From Planctomycetota bacterium (GTDB taxonomy: Bacteria; Planctomycetota; Phycisphaerae; Phycisphaerales; SM1A02), in assembly GCA_009926625.1 (NCBI GenBank), contig RFON01000016.1:1-59639 (forward strand): a stretch of 59,639 nt of DNA, read 5' to 3'. Shown one piece after another: positions 16,567 through 25,406 of the stretch. The position numbers and the translations under genes are program-made. The notes below the pieces were generated by a model that saw only the letters and a program-made list of their open reading frames with translations, had not been told where the DNA came from and searched no databases. How positions within the stretch are numbered: position 1 is the stretch's first letter; each line of letters starts with the position of its first letter.

Positions 16567-17913
16567 ATGGCCGCCCCAGACCTCCCCACTGCCCCCACGA
16601 CAGGCTGGCGTCGTGCGCGTCGGCAGTTATCGCTGCCAGAGGCGCACGCCTCGATTCATGTCCCGAGTGGTCCGATCGGCGTCCGCACATGGATTGCCTT
16701 CATCGGGCCTGGCCTGATGGTCGCGGTCGGCTACATGGACCCAGGCAACTGGGCGACCGACCTCGCTGGAGGGGCGCGCTTTGGTTACGCGCTGCTCTGC
16801 GTCGTACTCCTGTCGAACCTGATGGCAATCCTGCTTCAACACCTCGCAGTGAAACTCGGTGTGGTTGCTGAGCGCGATCTTGCCCAGGCGTGCCGCGATC
16901 ACTTCGGTGCTCGGGCGAACTTCTGCCTGTGGATCCTTTGCGAGGTTGCGATCGCCGCATGCGACCTCGCAGAGGTCATCGGTTCCGCAATCGCCCTCAA
17001 CCTCCTCTTTGGCATTCCCCTCGTCTGGGGGGTTGTCATCACGGCAGCAGATGTGCTGCTCATCCTGCTGCTCCAAGCTCGCGGGTGGCGCGTCCTTGAA
17101 GCAGTCGTTGCTGCGATGGTCCTGCTGATTGGCGCATGCTTCGCCTACGAGATCGTCGCGGCACGCCCAGATCTCCCTGCGGTACTGCGAGGCCTCGTGC
17201 CACGCACCGAGGTGGTGGTCAACCCCGAGATGCTCTACATCGCCATCGGGATCCTTGGAGCGACAGTGATGCCTCACAATCTCTACTTGCACTCCGCCAT
17301 CGTGCAGACACGCGCGTATCCCCGCACCACTGAGGGCAAGCGACTGGCCGTTCGTCTTGCGACCATCGACTCCACAACGGCATTGCTCTTTGCGTTCTTC
17401 ATCAACGCGGCAATCCTCGTGCTTGCGGCGGCAACATTCCACAATTCAGGGCATCAGGATGTTGCTGGGATCGAGGATGCCTTTGCCCTGCTCACTCCAC
17501 TGCTTGGCGCGCCGCTTGCAAGCACACTGTTTGCCGTTGCGCTGCTTGCATCAGGGCAGAACTCGACCCTCACGGGAACGCTCGCGGGGCAGGTGGTCAT
17601 GGAAGGATTCCTCGACATCCGCTTGCCGCCCTGGCTGCGCCGACTCATCACGCGCTTGATTGCCATCATCCCAGCGGTCATCGTGGCTGCCCTGTATGGT
17701 GCGAGTGGCGTAAACGACCTGCTGATCCTCAGTCAGGTGATCTTGTCGCTGCAACTGTCATTCGCGGTGGTGCCGCTCGTTTGGTTCACCGGCAGCCGCC
17801 GCAAGATGGGATCGTTTGCCAACACCCCACTTCTCTCCGCGATCGCCTGGTTTGTGACTGCAGTCATTGTGCTCCTGAATGGGTACCTCCTGCTGCAGGT
17901 TGTCATCGGCTGA
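16567..17913 (+). CDS. mntH: NRAMP divalent metal transporter (MntH type)
   Basis: A 448-residue membrane protein with about eleven helices. The NRAMP signature [19 protein letters not shown] contains the metal ligands D58 and N61 of [22 protein letters not shown] contains the ligand Met in MPHN (235-238). A third landmark is [23 protein letters not shown]. The family uses the proton gradient to import Mn2+ (also Fe2+). The cytoplasmic N-terminus is ~40 residues. The start at ATG 16567 is preceded by no Shine-Dalgarno sequence, and the nearest promoter implies a leaderless message. The divergent DtxR-like gene and the intervening palindrome strongly suggest metal-responsive repression, hence Mn rather than another metal. 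Confidence 0.95.
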   Translation: MAAPDLPTAPTTGWRRARRQLSLPEAHASIHVPSGPIGVRTWIAFIGPGLMVAVGYMDPGNWATDLAGGARFGYALLCVVLLSNLMAILLQHLAVKLGVVAERDLAQACRDHFGARANFCLWILCEVAIAACDLAEVIGSAIALNLLFGIPLVWGVVITAADVLLILLLQARGWRVLEAVVAAMVLLIGACFAYEIVAARPDLPAVLRGLVPRTEVVVNPEMLYIAIGILGATVMPHNLYLHSAIVQTRAYPRTTEGKRLAVRLATIDSTTALLFAFFINAAILVLAAATFHNSGHQDVAGIEDAFALLTPLLGAPLASTLFAVALLASGQNSTLTGTLAGQVVMEGFLDIRLPPWLRRLITRLIAIIPAVIVAALYGASGVNDLLILSQVILSLQLSFAVVPLVWFTGSRRKMGSFANTPLLSAIAWFVTAVIVLLNGYLLLQVVIG

Positions 17914-17948
17914 GTGCGCTGGTTCAAACGCGGTATCCTCCTTCCACC

Positions 17949-18215
17949 ATGTCAGACCAGGCACAACACACCCTTCGGCAGATTTTCGCGCACCCGACCT
18001 CGCACAACATCCACTGGCGCGATGTCGTGCACATGTTTGAGGGACTCGGGGGCACGACGGAAGAGACCAAGAAGGAACACCTGAAGGTCAAGCTGCGCGG
18101 CAAGGAAATGACCTTCCACACCCCGCACCATGGGCACCACTCGCTCGATGACAACGAGGAGATTGGGCACATCCGACGGTTCTTGCGCGAGTGCGGACTC
18201 GAGCCCGCGCACTGA
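17949..18215 (+). CDS. Small conserved-looking protein, unknown function
   Basis: An 88-residue soluble protein starting at ATG 17949 (MSDQAQHTLRQIFAHPTSHN). It is rich in His, Lys and Glu: IHWRDVVHMFEGLGGTTEE, HLKVKLRGKEMTFHTPHHG, and a C-terminal helix IGHIRRFLRECGL. The layout (helix, beta hairpin with a His-rich loop, helix) recalls small dsRBD/HicA-like folds, but no catalytic motif lets me assign toxin or RNA-binding function. It lies 35 bases downstream of mntH on the same strand and may be cotranscribed. The His-rich loop could bind metal, which is inference. Its TGA abuts the TCA of the convergent Usp gene with no spacer. Confidence 0.7.
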   Translation: MSDQAQHTLRQIFAHPTSHNIHWRDVVHMFEGLGGTTEETKKEHLKVKLRGKEMTFHTPHHGHHSLDDNEEIGHIRRFLRECGLEPAH

Positions 18216-19136
18216 TCACTTCACGGATTCAGGATTCGCGACCACCAGCGTCGAGCATTCCGTCTCGCGCAGCGCCTTCTCCGCTGTCGAGCCAAGCAAG
18301 AGGTCGCGCACGGAACTCCGCCCGCGACGCCCGAGCACCAGCAAGTCGGCGCCAACTGTTTGGGCGAACGAGACGATTCCCGATCGGTGCCCCGATTGTT
18401 CATGCAGGTGGAACTTCGGCTTCAGGTACTCAAGCGCGGCTTTCTCGCTTTGGGAGAAGTCCACCAGTCGCTGTTGGGCGGCTTCACGGAGTTGTTCGCG
18501 GATCAACTGGAACGTCGCAGCGGTTTCGCCATCCATCCCACTTGTTGTCGACAGTCCAGCCCACATCGCATCCCACACATGCACCACATGCAGGGCGGCG
18601 TTGTCCTGCGAAGCCATCGACACGGCCCGCTCCATCACGGCGCGCGATGACGGGGAGAAATCGATGCACGCGGCAACGCATCGAAAACTGCTCGCTTGGG
18701 TGTCGCGCACGACCAGTACATCCATCGCCGCATGCCGAACACAGGTGGTGGCGACCGTTCCAAACCCAACATTAGGGCGCTTGTCACCGAACGCGCCAAT
18801 GACCAGCACGCCGGCACCATGATCGCGCGCAAAAGACACCACGCCGGTGCCTCGGTGATCGAGGCGCACATCGAATGAGATGTCCAGCGCACCAGGGATG
18901 CCATCCCGAAATCGCCGCCACTGCGCGTGGGCTCCATCAATCAGTTCTCGGTGCAGGTCTGGGCTGAACGCAGCAGCAGCTTGCGCAAGATCAACGCTCA
19001 GCAGCGTGTCGATCACATGGACGGCATGAACAGGCACTTGGCGAAACGCGGCCATTCGCATTGCTTCGAGCAGCGCGGCTCGACAACCGTGGGAAAAGTC
19101 GATGCCCACTGCGATTGGCTTCGATGTCATCCCCAA
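18216..19136 (-). CDS. Universal stress protein with two tandem UspA domains
   Basis: A 306-residue protein made of two Usp domains, about 1-145 and 150-303. Each has the opening beta strand with a conserved Asp (PIAVGIDFSHG and CVAACIDFSPSS). Domain two ends with GRRGRSSVRDLLLGSTAEK, the exact G-2x-G-9x-G-S/T ATP-binding motif. Domain one has a looser version, GAFGDKRPNVGFGT, so ATP binding may be confined to the second half. Such proteins are cytosolic and are induced in starvation, hypoxia or stress. Two ATG codons open the frame (MGM). It is convergent with the small gene, their stops adjoining. The gene is monocistronic by spacing. Confidence 0.92.
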   Translation of the reverse strand: MGMTSKPIAVGIDFSHGCRAALLEAMRMAAFRQVPVHAVHVIDTLLSVDLAQAAAAFSPDLHRELIDGAHAQWRRFRDGIPGALDISFDVRLDHRGTGVVSFARDHGAGVLVIGAFGDKRPNVGFGTVATTCVRHAAMDVLVVRDTQASSFRCVAACIDFSPSSRAVMERAVSMASQDNAALHVVHVWDAMWAGLSTTSGMDGETAATFQLIREQLREAAQQRLVDFSQSEKAALEYLKPKFHLHEQSGHRSGIVSFAQTVGADLLVLGRRGRSSVRDLLLGSTAEKALRETECSTLVVANPESVK

Positions 19137-19173
19137 AGGGTAGTGCCATCACCGACCGCCTCAACGCCAATCG

Positions 19174-19188
19174 CGGAGGAAGCCTCCG
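19174..19188. terminator. Short GC-rich hairpin between Usp and DedA genes
   Basis: CGGAGG, a three-base loop AAG, and CCTCCG form a perfect 6-bp stem in the 93-base gap upstream of the Usp gene and downstream of the dedA-type gene. No T-run follows on either strand. It could stall polymerase or be incidental, so the terminator call is weak. Confidence 0.25.
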
Positions 19189-19229
19189 TGGTTCATCGCC
19201 TGCAGAAATCGTGGACGAACCGCTGGCTC

Positions 19230-19913
19230 CTACGGCGAATGCTCGCTGGGTTTAGCAGCTCGTCGGTGCATCCACCACTCCCATGCGATCGGCAACACGC
19301 TGACAAAGACGATGCCAAGCGCGACCACACTGAAGTTCCGCTTCACCCACGGAATGTTCCCGAAGAAGCAGCCGCCGCCGAACGCAATGGCGATCCAAAG
19401 CGCAGCACCCACGATGTTGAACACGGCGAAGCGTCGATAGCGCATTGCACCAACCCCTGCCACGAACGGCGCGAAGGTGCGCACAATGGGCACAAAGCGC
19501 GCCAGAACGACCGCACGCCCACCATAACGCTCGAAGAACCGCTGCGTGCGTTCAAGATGATCGCGGCGAAGCCATCGGAAGCGGCCCGAGAATGCCGCTG
19601 GTCCGATCCAGCGACCGATGTGGTAGTTGACTGCGTCACCGAGCACAGCCGCGATGAAGATCACGATGGCGGTGATCCATGGGTCAATGCCGACATCACG
19701 AACCGTGATCGCCCCTGCCGCAAAGAGCAGGCTGTCACCCGGCAGGAATGGGAGCACGACAAGCCCTGTTTCACAGAAGACAATGGCAAAGAGGAGCGCG
19801 TAGGTCAGCGTCCCGTGATCACGGACGAACTCAGCGAGGAACTGGTCGAGTTCAGTGAACAGCCGCAGGAAGTCGTGAATGAGACCGTCCATCGGCGTGG
19901 CGCGGCGCCCCAA
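19230..19913 (-). CDS. DedA family membrane protein (VTT domain)
   Basis: A 227-residue protein with about five hydrophobic segments. DedA landmarks are FCETGLVVLPFLPGDSLLFAAG, LGDAVNYHIGRWIGPAAF, FFERYGGRAVVLARFVPIVR, TFAPFVAGVGAMRYRRFAVFN and GGGCFFGNIPWVKRN. The F-x-R-x-x-P and G-x-x-x-M-x-Y features are typical of the bacterial VTT/SNARE-associated family. These act as lipid scramblases or undecaprenyl-phosphate and phosphatidylethanolamine flippases. The start may be Met-8 (MDGLIHDF, 19892), which is closer to family starts. A basic, Ser/Pro-rich tail follows the last helix. Confidence 0.93.
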   Translation of the reverse strand: MGRRATPMDGLIHDFLRLFTELDQFLAEFVRDHGTLTYALLFAIVFCETGLVVLPFLPGDSLLFAAGAITVRDVGIDPWITAIVIFIAAVLGDAVNYHIGRWIGPAAFSGRFRWLRRDHLERTQRFFERYGGRAVVLARFVPIVRTFAPFVAGVGAMRYRRFAVFNIVGAALWIAIAFGGGCFFGNIPWVKRNFSVVALGIVFVSVLPIAWEWWMHRRAAKPSEHSP

Positions 19914-19929
19914 GGAGGCGCTCGTGGCG

Positions 19930-20238
19930 TCAGGCGATCTTGATGAAACGGGACACGGCCTGGATGTCGGGAATGATCTTGGCGGTGACCTTCAGCGGAA
20001 ACGATGCGCCGAGGCTGGCGGACACGCACCGCGTGGCAGGAATTCGTGAGGTCCACATTCGACCGCCTCGCTGGTTTCGCGGGTTCTCGCGTCCGCGGCG
20101 CTTCGCCACGCGCGTCAGCGTCCGCTGCACCGCGGGCTGAAGTCGCATCAGCCGTTCGATCGTCTTGCGGTGTCGAGGTGCAGCAGGCACCTTGAGAACT
20201 GAAATGGTGACGGTCGTTCCAGCGGTGAGGGCGGTCAT
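19930..20238 (-). CDS. Small basic protein, unknown function
   Basis: A 102-residue, strongly basic protein starting MTALTAGTTVTISVLKVP. The ATG at 20238 is preceded by the very good ribosome site AAGGAG at 6-base spacing and, further up, by a clear promoter; this decides the start against a longer upstream frame. The middle is Arg/Lys/Gln rich (KRRGRENPRNQRGGRMWTSR) and the end is FPLKVTAKIIPDIQAVSRFI. The first 50 residues look like a short beta strand followed by a helical RKTIERLMRLQPAVQRTLTR. The composition would suit RNA or DNA binding, but no named family is recognised. It stands alone between dedA and a dehydrogenase. Confidence 0.7.
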   Translation of the reverse strand: MTALTAGTTVTISVLKVPAAPRHRKTIERLMRLQPAVQRTLTRVAKRRGRENPRNQRGGRMWTSRIPATRCVSASLGASFPLKVTAKIIPDIQAVSRFIKIA

Positions 20239-20263
20239 GGGGTGCTCCTTGCGAAGAACAGAA

Positions 20264-20292
20264 AGTCTAACGAAAGCGTGCCGTTGCCGCAA
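20264..20292 (-). promoter_or_regulatory. Predicted sigma-70 promoter of the small basic protein gene
   Basis: Read on the minus strand, TTGCGG (20292-20287), a 17-base spacer and TAGACT (20269-20264) form a good sigma-70 promoter. The start of transcription would fall near 20257, giving a leader of about 19 bases that contains the AAGGAG ribosome site. Confidence 0.5.
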
Positions 20293-20329
20293 CATGCTGC
20301 GCCGACCGAAGCCCGCAAGATAATCGGAC

Positions 20330-21217
20330 TCAAGTCGCTGGCGCCGCTGCGGGATGGACGACAGCGAGTGCGTGCGTCCCACGGTCAGCCAGACCCGCCT
20401 CCATGGCGACCTTGTAGACGCGGTGCGCAAGCGCAGTGCCCGGCAGATCCAAGCCAGCCGCATCACTTGCTTCCAGCGCGATTCCAAGGTCTTTGACGAA
20501 GTGCTCGATTCGGAATCCTGGCGCAAAGTCGCCGCGAAGGATGCGCGGCGCCAGATTGGCAAGCGTCCAACTGCCTGCTGCGCCAGCCCCCACCGACTCG
20601 AGCACCTTGTGCGGATCGAGACCGCAGCGCCGCGCCAATGCAAGTCCCTCGACGACTCCCAACATCGTCGATGCAATCAGAATCTGATTGATCGCCTTGG
20701 CCAACTGCCCGCTTCCTGCCGGACCATGCAGGATCACCGTCTTGCCCATGAGGCGAAGCAGCGGTTCAGCGCGCGAAAGCGTCGCAGCGTCGCCGCCAAC
20801 CATGATCGACAGCCGTGCCTCGCGCGCACCGATATCGCCACCAGTCACGGGAGCATCGAGCGATCCGACCCCCCTTTCGCGAAAACGCTCCGCGATCTGC
20901 ACTGCAAGTTTCGGCGTGCTCGTGGACATGTCGATGACAACGGCGCCTGGTTGGGCGCTGCAGAGCGTTCCATGGGTGCCCAAGTGAACGCTCTCGACAT
21001 CGGTCGGCATCGACACCATCGAGAAGATGAACGCTGCGTTCGCAGCGGCATCGGACGGTGATGCTGCCCACTCCGCGCCGATTTCGACGAGCGGCTCCGC
21101 ACGAGCGCGGGTCCTTGAATGAACCCGCACTGCATGCCCTGCCCGAATCAGGTGTCCAGCCATCGAGAGCCCCATGACACCAGTACCGATCCAGCCGATT
21201 TGAACGGGAGAGCTCAT
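20330..21217 (-). CDS. 3-hydroxyisobutyrate dehydrogenase family oxidoreductase
   Basis: A 295-residue beta-hydroxyacid dehydrogenase. The N-terminal Rossmann fold has GWIGTGVMGLSMAGHL (NAD(P) loop, 8-23) and VHSRTRARAEPL, whose SRTR turn suggests NADP preference. The substrate loop is DAPVTGGDIGAREARLSIMVGG (DAPVTGG 121-127) and the catalytic lysine is K174 in GSGQLAKAINQ. The family includes 3-hydroxyisobutyrate, tartronate-semialdehyde and glyoxylate/succinic semialdehyde reductases. The exact substrate cannot be told, and no pathway genes are adjacent. It is divergent from the MoxR operon with only 55 bases between the assigned starts. Confidence 0.9.
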   Translation of the reverse strand: MSSPVQIGWIGTGVMGLSMAGHLIRAGHAVRVHSRTRARAEPLVEIGAEWAASPSDAAANAAFIFSMVSMPTDVESVHLGTHGTLCSAQPGAVVIDMSTSTPKLAVQIAERFRERGVGSLDAPVTGGDIGAREARLSIMVGGDAATLSRAEPLLRLMGKTVILHGPAGSGQLAKAINQILIASTMLGVVEGLALARRCGLDPHKVLESVGAGAAGSWTLANLAPRILRGDFAPGFRIEHFVKDLGIALEASDAAGLDLPGTALAHRVYKVAMEAGLADRGTHALAVVHPAAAPAT

Positions 21218-21272
21218 GGATTCGGAGGTTACGCTTCAGCCTTCCATCCCAGCTTCGAGGAGGCATGAACCG

Positions 21273-22313
21273 ATGCACAACACCCCGCGTAGCACCCCAA
21301 TGCAATCAGCCATGACGAACTCATCCCACATCGACATTCGTGAAACAGAACGTCAAGTCGAAGCAGCCAGCCGTCCATTCCGCAATCTGACTGATCAGAT
21401 TCAGCGGGTCATCGTCGGGCAGCATGGCATGATCGAAGGCATGCTGTGTTGCCTCCTGACAAACGGGCATGTGTTGATCGAAGGCGTACCTGGGCTTGCA
21501 AAGACCACTGCGATCGCGGCTCTTGCGCGCGCCATCAACACGGGCTTCCGCCGCATCCAGTTCACCCCCGACTTGCTGCCCGCAGACCTCATCGGCACGA
21601 TGATCTATCGGCCCAACACTGGAGAGTTCACCGTCAAGCACGGGCCGATCTTCTCGAACCTCATCCTTGCCGATGAGATCAATCGGGCGCCGGCGAAAGT
21701 GCAGTCGGCACTCCTCGAGGCGATGCAGGAACGCCAAGTGACAATCGGCGAGCAAACCTTCCGCCTGCCCGATCCCTTTCTCGTGCTTGCCACGCAGAAT
21801 CCCATCGAGCAGGAAGGCACCTACGCGCTGCCCGAGGCGCAGGTCGACCGCTTTGCGATGAAGTTGGTGGTGCGCTACCCGTCGGCAAAGGAGGAACGAG
21901 TCATCCTTGATCGCATGGCGTCCACCGATCCTAGGACAAGCATCGATGCGGTGATGCAACCACAGGACATTGCCGCCGCCCGCCGATTGGTGGACCAGAT
22001 CTTCATGGAGGACCGCATCAAGGACTACATCGTTGATCTGGTCATCACCACTCGTGACCCGAAGCGTCACCGCGTCCCGATCGACGGCCTCATCCAGTAC
22101 GGCTGCTCGCCACGCGCCACCATTGCACTCACGCTCGCGGCCAAGGCAAAGGCATTCCTCGATGGACGCGGCTATGTCGTGCCGCAGGATGTGAAGGATG
22201 TGGCGCACAACACGCTGAGGCACCGACTGGGACTTTCGTACGAGGCGGAGGCGTCGGAGCGGAGTGCGGATGACATCGTGCAGCTCCTGCTCGATCATGT
22301 CCCCGTCCCGTGA
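21273..22313 (+). CDS. MoxR-family AAA+ ATPase
   Basis: From ATG 21273 the protein has 346 residues. The start is preceded by GAGGAGG at 9-base spacing, better than an upstream in-frame ATG. Motifs are Walker A GVPGLAKT (71-78), Walker B ILADEINRAP (131-140), sensor I ATQNP (173-177) and ALPEAQVDRF. The protein ends with a lid domain carrying the SPRA motif, SPRATIALTLAAKAKAFLDGR. MoxR ATPases act with von Willebrand A proteins to mature or remodel envelope or metal-enzyme complexes. It heads an eight-gene Bat-type operon on the plus strand that runs to 30286. Confidence 0.93.
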   Translation: MHNTPRSTPMQSAMTNSSHIDIRETERQVEAASRPFRNLTDQIQRVIVGQHGMIEGMLCCLLTNGHVLIEGVPGLAKTTAIAALARAINTGFRRIQFTPDLLPADLIGTMIYRPNTGEFTVKHGPIFSNLILADEINRAPAKVQSALLEAMQERQVTIGEQTFRLPDPFLVLATQNPIEQEGTYALPEAQVDRFAMKLVVRYPSAKEERVILDRMASTDPRTSIDAVMQPQDIAAARRLVDQIFMEDRIKDYIVDLVITTRDPKRHRVPIDGLIQYGCSPRATIALTLAAKAKAFLDGRGYVVPQDVKDVAHNTLRHRLGLSYEAEASERSADDIVQLLLDHVPVP

Positions 22314-22368
22314 CGCCTGATGCACTGAACTCGCAACGGCACTGCATTCGGACAATCGGCAGGGTCAC

Positions 22369-23250
22369 ATGCTGACGAGCGACACCATCCAGAAGATTCG
22401 CCGAATCGAGATTCGGACGAAACGGATCGTCCAGGATGCGCTGTCTGGGCGATATGTCTCAGCGTTTCGCGGACGCGGCATGGAGTTCGAGGAAGTCCGC
22501 CCGTACATGGACGGGGACGATGTTCGCGCCATCGACTGGAATGTCAGCGCCCGAGCGGGCAGCCCGCACATCAAGCTCTTCCGCGAGGAGCGTGAACTGA
22601 CGGTCTTTGTCGCGGTCGACCTCTCCGCTTCCCTCGGGTTCGGTTCGTTGGAGCGGACGAAACGAGAATTGGTTGCCGAGGTTGCGGCAACACTGGCTTT
22701 CAGTGCGACGCGCAACAACGACAAGGTGGGACTGCTGCTCTTCACGGATCGGATCGAACGGCATGTCCCGCCACGCAAGGGGCGGCGCCATGTGCTTCGG
22801 ATCATTCGCGATCTCCTCGCGCATGAGGCGGAGGGGACTGGCACCGACATCGCTGCTGCACTCGACGAAATAAATCGTGTCCAGAAACGGCGTGCAGTCG
22901 TTTTCGTTGTCAGCGATTTCCTGTCGTCGGGATGGGAACGCCCGTTGGCGATCGCTGCGCAGCGGCACGACGTGATACCGCTGTGCATCCGCGACCGCCA
23001 CGAAGAGTCAGTCCCGGCGGCAGGACTCGTGCAGGCTTCGGATGCTGAAACAGGGGTTGTGCGCTGGCTCGACCTCGCAAGCCGATCAGGACGCGCCGCT
23101 TTCGCAGCGGCTGCCGCAGCTCGTGCCGAGGCTTTCGACAACACGATGCGGCGCATGAAGATCAAGCCGCTCGTACTGCGCACAGGCGAGGACTTCGTGC
23201 ACCCGATGACCGAGTACTTCGAACGGCGCAGCGGAGGGCGGACGCGGTGA
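22369..23250 (+). CDS. DUF58 domain protein (Bat operon)
   Basis: A 293-residue soluble protein. The diagnostic DUF58 start is KIRRIEIRTKRIVQDALSG and FRGRGMEFEEVRPYMDGDDV, followed by RAIDWNVSAR. After that comes a VWA-like core with VAVDLSASLGFG (degenerate MIDAS), VGLLLFTDRIERHVPPRKG and GTDIAAALDEI. DUF58 proteins regularly pair with MoxR ATPases. It lies 55 bases after moxR, with AGGGT before the ATG, and overlaps the next gene by four bases (GTGA). It is presumably cytoplasmic and a partner or client of MoxR. Confidence 0.93.
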   Translation: MLTSDTIQKIRRIEIRTKRIVQDALSGRYVSAFRGRGMEFEEVRPYMDGDDVRAIDWNVSARAGSPHIKLFREERELTVFVAVDLSASLGFGSLERTKRELVAEVAATLAFSATRNNDKVGLLLFTDRIERHVPPRKGRRHVLRIIRDLLAHEAEGTGTDIAAALDEINRVQKRRAVVFVVSDFLSSGWERPLAIAAQRHDVIPLCIRDRHEESVPAAGLVQASDAETGVVRWLDLASRSGRAAFAAAAAARAEAFDNTMRRMKIKPLVLRTGEDFVHPMTEYFERRSGGRTR

Positions 23251-24296
23251 TCATTCGCACACCCTTGATCGCTGTGGCGGCAAGCGCATCGATCGCGCTG
23301 CTTGCGCCCGTGAGTGTGTCTGCACAGGTCCAGGATCGCGTTCCAGCAGCAGACCCAGCGCCCAGCGTGGACGCCCTTCCCAAGACTGCACGAGTGGTCG
23401 ACAGGGAAGCGTCGGCTGATGGCGTACGGGCGCGGTGGACCCTGCCGACCGACCTTGTTCAGGTAGGCGATGCGATTCCGTTTCGCTTGACCGTGTATGC
23501 ACCCGATGGCATCAGCATCGAGTTCCCTGAACTCGGATCAACCAGCGGGGTCTTTGACATCCGCGACATCGAACGGCAGTCACGCGCATCTGGCAGCGAC
23601 CGCGAGTGGACGCTTTCCCTCACCGCATCCACATTCGACGCAGGAGTGCAGCAGTTGCCGGCATTTCAGCTGTCGTGGAAGAACCCAAGCGGCGAGGTTC
23701 GGTCACTGGAGGTCGGTGACTGCACCCTGAATGTCACGAGCATCGCCGGCGACGCGAAGCCAGAGGCGTTCAAGGACATCAAGGGACCGCTCGAGATGGA
23801 TCTCGGCGGCGTGCCGCGGTGGGTCGTCGCGATCTTGGCGGTCGTTGGAGCGCTCGTGCTCTTCCTTCTCGCCATGTGGCTGATCCGCAAGCGGCACGCG
23901 GCTGCACTGGAGCGCGCCATGACACCCGATGCATGGGCGCTGCGCGAACTGGCGGCGCTCGAGAAGGCTGACCTCGTCGGCAAGGGCGAGTACCACGCCT
24001 ATTGGGTGCGCTTGTCGGCGATCATCCGCCAGTATGTGGAACGCCGCTTCGACATCGCCGCGCCAGAGAAGACCACCCAGGAGTTCCTCGCTGCGGCACG
24101 AGAGCATCCAGAGGTCGGTGCCGAGCACCGCCATGTGCTCACCGACTTCCTTCGAGCGGCTGACATGGTGAAGTTTGCGGCGCTGCAGCCGGCAGATGAC
24201 GAGTGTCGTCGCGGCCTGTTTGCCGCGCGCGATTTCGTGCAAGACACGACTGCCACTGCAGCCGATCGTCCGTCACCGCAAGAGGTGCGTGCATGA
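23247..24296 (+). CDS. Secreted, membrane-anchored Bat operon protein (DUF4381/BatD-like)
   Basis: A 349-residue protein with GTG start overlapping the DUF58 stop (GTGA). Residues 1-27 form a signal peptide ending VSAQ. A beta-rich periplasmic part over about 50-165 follows (RWTLPTDLVQVGDAIPFRLTV and EWTLSLTASTFDAGVQ). One transmembrane helix spans about 190-212 (VVAILAVVGALVLFLLAMWLI). A cytoplasmic helical domain with WVRLSAIIRQYVERRFDIAAPEKTTQEFL completes it; this last block is the usual tail of DUF4381 or BatD-like proteins. It probably links periplasmic and cytosolic parts of the MoxR/VWA complex. The next gene overlaps by ATGA. Confidence 0.85.
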   Translation: MIIRTPLIAVAASASIALLAPVSVSAQVQDRVPAADPAPSVDALPKTARVVDREASADGVRARWTLPTDLVQVGDAIPFRLTVYAPDGISIEFPELGSTSGVFDIRDIERQSRASGSDREWTLSLTASTFDAGVQQLPAFQLSWKNPSGEVRSLEVGDCTLNVTSIAGDAKPEAFKDIKGPLEMDLGGVPRWVVAILAVVGALVLFLLAMWLIRKRHAAALERAMTPDAWALRELAALEKADLVGKGEYHAYWVRLSAIIRQYVERRFDIAAPEKTTQEFLAAAREHPEVGAEHRHVLTDFLRAADMVKFAALQPADDECRRGLFAARDFVQDTTATAADRPSPQEVRA

Positions 24297-25396
24297 CATT
24301 CCTGACGCTCCTCGATCCGTGGTTGCTGCCCCTCTCGCTTCTCGCCGTTGTTGCGCTGCTGCCGATGCTGGACCGACGAAGGCACTCGCCGCTGAAGTAC
24401 TCATCGCTTGCCATTGCCGCGCCGCTCGCAAAGTCTTGGGCGCTCCGCCTCCGCTGGCTTCCTGCGGCACTGCGAGCGTCCGCGATCCTGCTACTCGGGC
24501 TCTGCCTCGCCCGACCTGTCATCGCGAATCAACAGACAAAGACCTTCGTCGAGGGTGCGGCAATCGAGATCGTGGTGGATCGGTCGAGTTCGATGCGTGC
24601 GCTCGACTTCTCGGTGGGAGGCTCGACATCGGATCGGCTGGAGGCAGTCAAGTCCGTTGCGACATCGTTCATCGCAGGTGGCATGGGGCTTTCAGGGCGA
24701 CCGAACGACCTCATCGGCGTCACATGCTTTGCGCGTTTCGCCGACAGCCTCTCGCCCCTGACCCTCGATCACGGCTATGTGGTGGATGTCCTGCGCCAAA
24801 TGCAGCCCGCTGGCGCATCCGACCGCAGCGAGGACGGCACCGCCATCGGCGATGCGGTTGCCCTTGCGGTGGAACGCCTGCGCGATGCGATGAAGAACGC
24901 ACCAAAGGACGGCGGTCGACAGCCCATCGAGAGCGCCGCCATCGTGCTGCTCACCGATGGGGAGAACAACGCAGGTGATGTCGATCCGCGGGTCGCTGCC
25001 GACCTCGCGAAGACCTGCGGCATCAAGATCTATTCCGTCGGCGTTGGATCGAAGGGCTCTGCCCCATTCCCAGTGGGTACCGATCCATTTGGGCAGCCGA
25101 TCATCCGAAGCGTTGCGGTGAACATCGATGAGGAACTCCTGAAGGACATGGCGACGCGGACGGGCGGGGAGTACTTCCGAGCCACCGATACGCAGAGTTT
25201 GCGCGCGATCTATTCGAAGATCGACGCCATGGAGAAAACACAAACCGAACAGCGGCGATCCATGCTTTATACAGACTTGGCGGTGCAGGCGGGATCGTGG
25301 GGCGGTTGGTCCTTGCCACCCCTGCTCGCCATCGCCGCCCTGTGCCTTGCTGGAGAATTGTTGCTCACGAACACACGGCTGAGGACGCTCAATTGA
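24293..25396 (+). CDS. BatA-like von Willebrand factor A membrane protein
   Basis: A 367-residue protein starting at ATG 24293, overlapping the previous stop (ATGA). It has N-terminal helices at about 5-24 and 55-78, then a VWA domain. The MIDAS is DRSSS (in EIVVDRSSSMRALDF), with later DGTAIGDAVALAVERL and VLLTDGENNAGDVDP. A C-terminal helix occupies about 335-357. The arrangement, two helices then VWA then one helix, is that of Bacteroides BatA. A ~20-residue insert (SVGGSTSDRLEAVKSVATS) sits right after the MIDAS. It acts in the inner membrane facing the periplasm, probably binding metal and a client protein. Confidence 0.92.
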   Translation: MTFLTLLDPWLLPLSLLAVVALLPMLDRRRHSPLKYSSLAIAAPLAKSWALRLRWLPAALRASAILLLGLCLARPVIANQQTKTFVEGAAIEIVVDRSSSMRALDFSVGGSTSDRLEAVKSVATSFIAGGMGLSGRPNDLIGVTCFARFADSLSPLTLDHGYVVDVLRQMQPAGASDRSEDGTAIGDAVALAVERLRDAMKNAPKDGGRQPIESAAIVLLTDGENNAGDVDPRVAADLAKTCGIKIYSVGVGSKGSAPFPVGTDPFGQPIIRSVAVNIDEELLKDMATRTGGEYFRATDTQSLRAIYSKIDAMEKTQTEQRRSMLYTDLAVQAGSWGGWSLPPLLAIAALCLAGELLLTNTRLRTLN

Positions 25397-25406
25397 GAGG
25401 CTCACG

